This document shows positions 62,086 through 64,000 of a DNA stretch of 64,000 bases, in pieces (position 1 is the stretch's first letter; each line of letters opens with the position of its first letter). The translations under genes were made by a program, and so were the position numbers. The DNA is from Monarcha castaneiventris obscurior. Its lineage: Eukaryota; Chordata; Aves; Passeriformes; Monarchidae. The DNA lies in contig JAMPIT010000886.1 in NCBI GenBank assembly GCA_026261815.1, forward strand, positions 21,124,001 through 21,188,000, read 5' to 3'. The notes below the pieces were generated by a model. It saw only the letters and a program-made list of their open reading frames with translations. It did no database searches and was not told the origin of the DNA.

Positions 62086-64000
62086 GTAAGCTTTTTAATG
62101 GTGATACACATGCATGTTATCTATATAGTTTTTAATGTATATTCATATCTTATTGTTAAATACCTGAAGCAAAAATGTTAGCTTTTGCTCTTTAGTATTG
62201 TCTGCTGTAAATTGCAAAGTTTATTTGAAAACTAATTGTTGAAAAAGAGATTTAAAAATCTTTCACTAATTTTGTTTAAAAATTATTTTATTAACTGTGG
62301 TTAGTACTAATGCAATTCAAATACCCCATTTAAATGTTCATCCTAAATGCCCATGTTCATTTCTAAATTAGATACAGATTTGTAGGATTACTTTCACATT
62401 TCTTACTTTCAGGGTAGAGATAGTGGGGAATTAGATCCCTTTTGGGTTCATCTGCATGCTTAGATATAAGACGAACACAGTTTTTTTTCCTTACTGTTTT
62501 AAACTTCAGGCTCTTGCACATAACTGTCTGTTTCCATTATTACATTAGCATTACTTTGCATTATTTAATGATATATCCAAAAGACTTACACAGTTTATCC
62601 TCATGTAAGATAATGTACCTGTTTCAGATGAATTAATATGTACAGCTGTCATGTTTTCCCGTGTTAAAAGTTCAGGTGTTTCTCAGTAAGGTCACAGATT
62701 TCATGCAGTAAAAATGTATTCTGGTAACAAGGATTTAATTCCTCTGGAAAAGACTTTTTTCTAAAAGCCTTAGTGAGTGAATTACTAACAAACTGTCCCA
62801 TATTCTTTCAGAGGATGGAAAAATACATTTAACCTGAGTTCGTACATCATGGTAATGTACCTGTGACATTAAAACTGCTTGAGCTCCAGGCAAAAGACAG
62901 GCACCAGCAGTTGCCTTTGATGAGTAGATGAGATTGTTTTTATGTAGACCACACTCCCTAATGATAGAACATTTATGGACAGCATAACTATGATCAACCC
63001 ATTTTGGATGCTATAAGCTGGAAGTGTTAAAAGCACTAGCACGCTGAGAGGTGAAACACAAGTTGAATCACATACAGGTCTGTATTTTGGATGGTACAAG
63101 TTGTACTGTGTACACAAGCTTTATTTGCTCAGTAGATACTTATTAAACCACTTGATGTGAGATATTTCATTTGAAGTAGTTAAATCCTCTTTCAGCTTTT
63201 TATTTTAGGTGTATTGCATATTAGTTAATTGCATGTTTGTTACTGATATGTTTACAGCATAGTCACTTCCTAAATGGAGGCTTGAACTAATTTTATTTAA
63301 CTAGTTCTTTATTAAATTTTGTTCAATAGAGAAAATTCAATAAAACTCAAGATTTACATGAATCAGCTGTAACAGAAACCCTTCTTTGGTGTTTTGTTGT
63401 ACACACTGCATTAGCTCCTGAGATGATTTATGTGTTGTTGGGTATAATGATAGAGGTTGAACATGCTTTTGCCATTGATCTTGTCATCTTGAATGTCACT
63501 GGATACTTGAGCTGGGAAAAACTCCTGCAGGTCAATGTCACGTTGTTTTCAGGAGAGACCTTTGGAACTTTTCTAATGCTATGTACTCTTCTTGGACCAT
63601 GTGAACACAACAGATTGCACATTGTTGAACTTTGGAGCACTTTCAGTCCTTCAAGCTAAATTCTCTAATTTAACTTACAGATGAGTTGTTAGATACTTAA
63701 TTAAACTTTTCTGATGTTTAACTCGACTTTCATATTTAAAAGAAATGCCAGTTCTAGGAAATGTGCAAGACAACTTACCACTAGGGTAATTGTTGCTGGT
63801 TTGGTTATAAACTTACTCTTAGGTACAGTGCCCTTATAATTAAGGTATTGTCTTGACCTTGTCCTAATGTTTTTAAGTCAAATACAAAATTAGTCTCCAC
63901 GTATTATTATTCAGTGCCAAAATCCTCCTACTTAAAATAATTTATCTTTCAGTCTTTGAAATGTCAGCAGCTTTTATATTGTCTTCCCTAGTAGTAAAGA
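62086..64000 (+). other. ADK: ADK intron 3, 5' portion
   Basis: AT-rich intron running off the right edge. No further ADK exon (expected to start FDELVKKF-like) is present before 64000, and no repeat was recognised. Confidence 0.85.

Overview
The window is vertebrate nuclear DNA, almost certainly from a bird and possibly a songbird. Genes are split by long AT-rich introns, promoters lie in CpG islands, and the interspersed repeats look avian: a truncated CR1 LINE, a second CR1-like tail and LTR-like fragments. No prokaryotic, plasmid, phage or CRISPR content was seen. The gene order VCL - AP3M1 - ADK matches the human 10q22 order. The species cannot be fixed from the sequence alone.

Layout. 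(1) 1-4.6 kb, plus strand: the last three coding exons of vinculin (VCL; 405-608, 1230-1334, 2032-2178) and a 3' UTR of about 2.4 kb whose first canonical AATAAA is at 4586. (2) 4.6-6.55 kb: a short tail-to-tail intergenic gap. (3) 6.55-26.2 kb, minus strand: all of AP3M1, the AP-3 mu subunit, with eight coding exons that join without a frame break into exactly 418 codons, plus an untranslated first exon in a CpG island. (4) 26-62.1 kb and beyond the right edge, plus strand: the 5' part of adenosine kinase (ADK). It has two alternative first exons. A long, NLS-bearing form starts at 26477 in the island shared head-to-head with AP3M1. A short form starts at 35099 in its own CpG island. Both splice in the same phase to exon 2 (41621-41695), then exon 3 (62032-62085). 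The rest of ADK lies outside.

The three genes are not an operon and act separately: vinculin links integrin and cadherin adhesions to actin, AP3M1 reads sorting signals for lysosome-related traffic, and ADK clears adenosine. AP3M1 and ADK-long probably share a bidirectional promoter.

The most unusual structure is a 1.1 kb CpG-dense minisatellite (57741-58858) inside an otherwise AT-rich ADK intron. It has about 48 copies of a 22-23 bp unit and contains a 154 bp higher-order tandem duplication with one mismatch. It keeps all three forward frames and one reverse frame open, which creates false ORFs of about 400 codons. I found no convincing new gene system. Other observations are a vinculin exon with about 97% GC3 beside exons near 50%, two long palindromes in ADK introns, a CR1 ending about 29 bp from an AP3M1 splice donor, and YY1-like motifs at the promoters.
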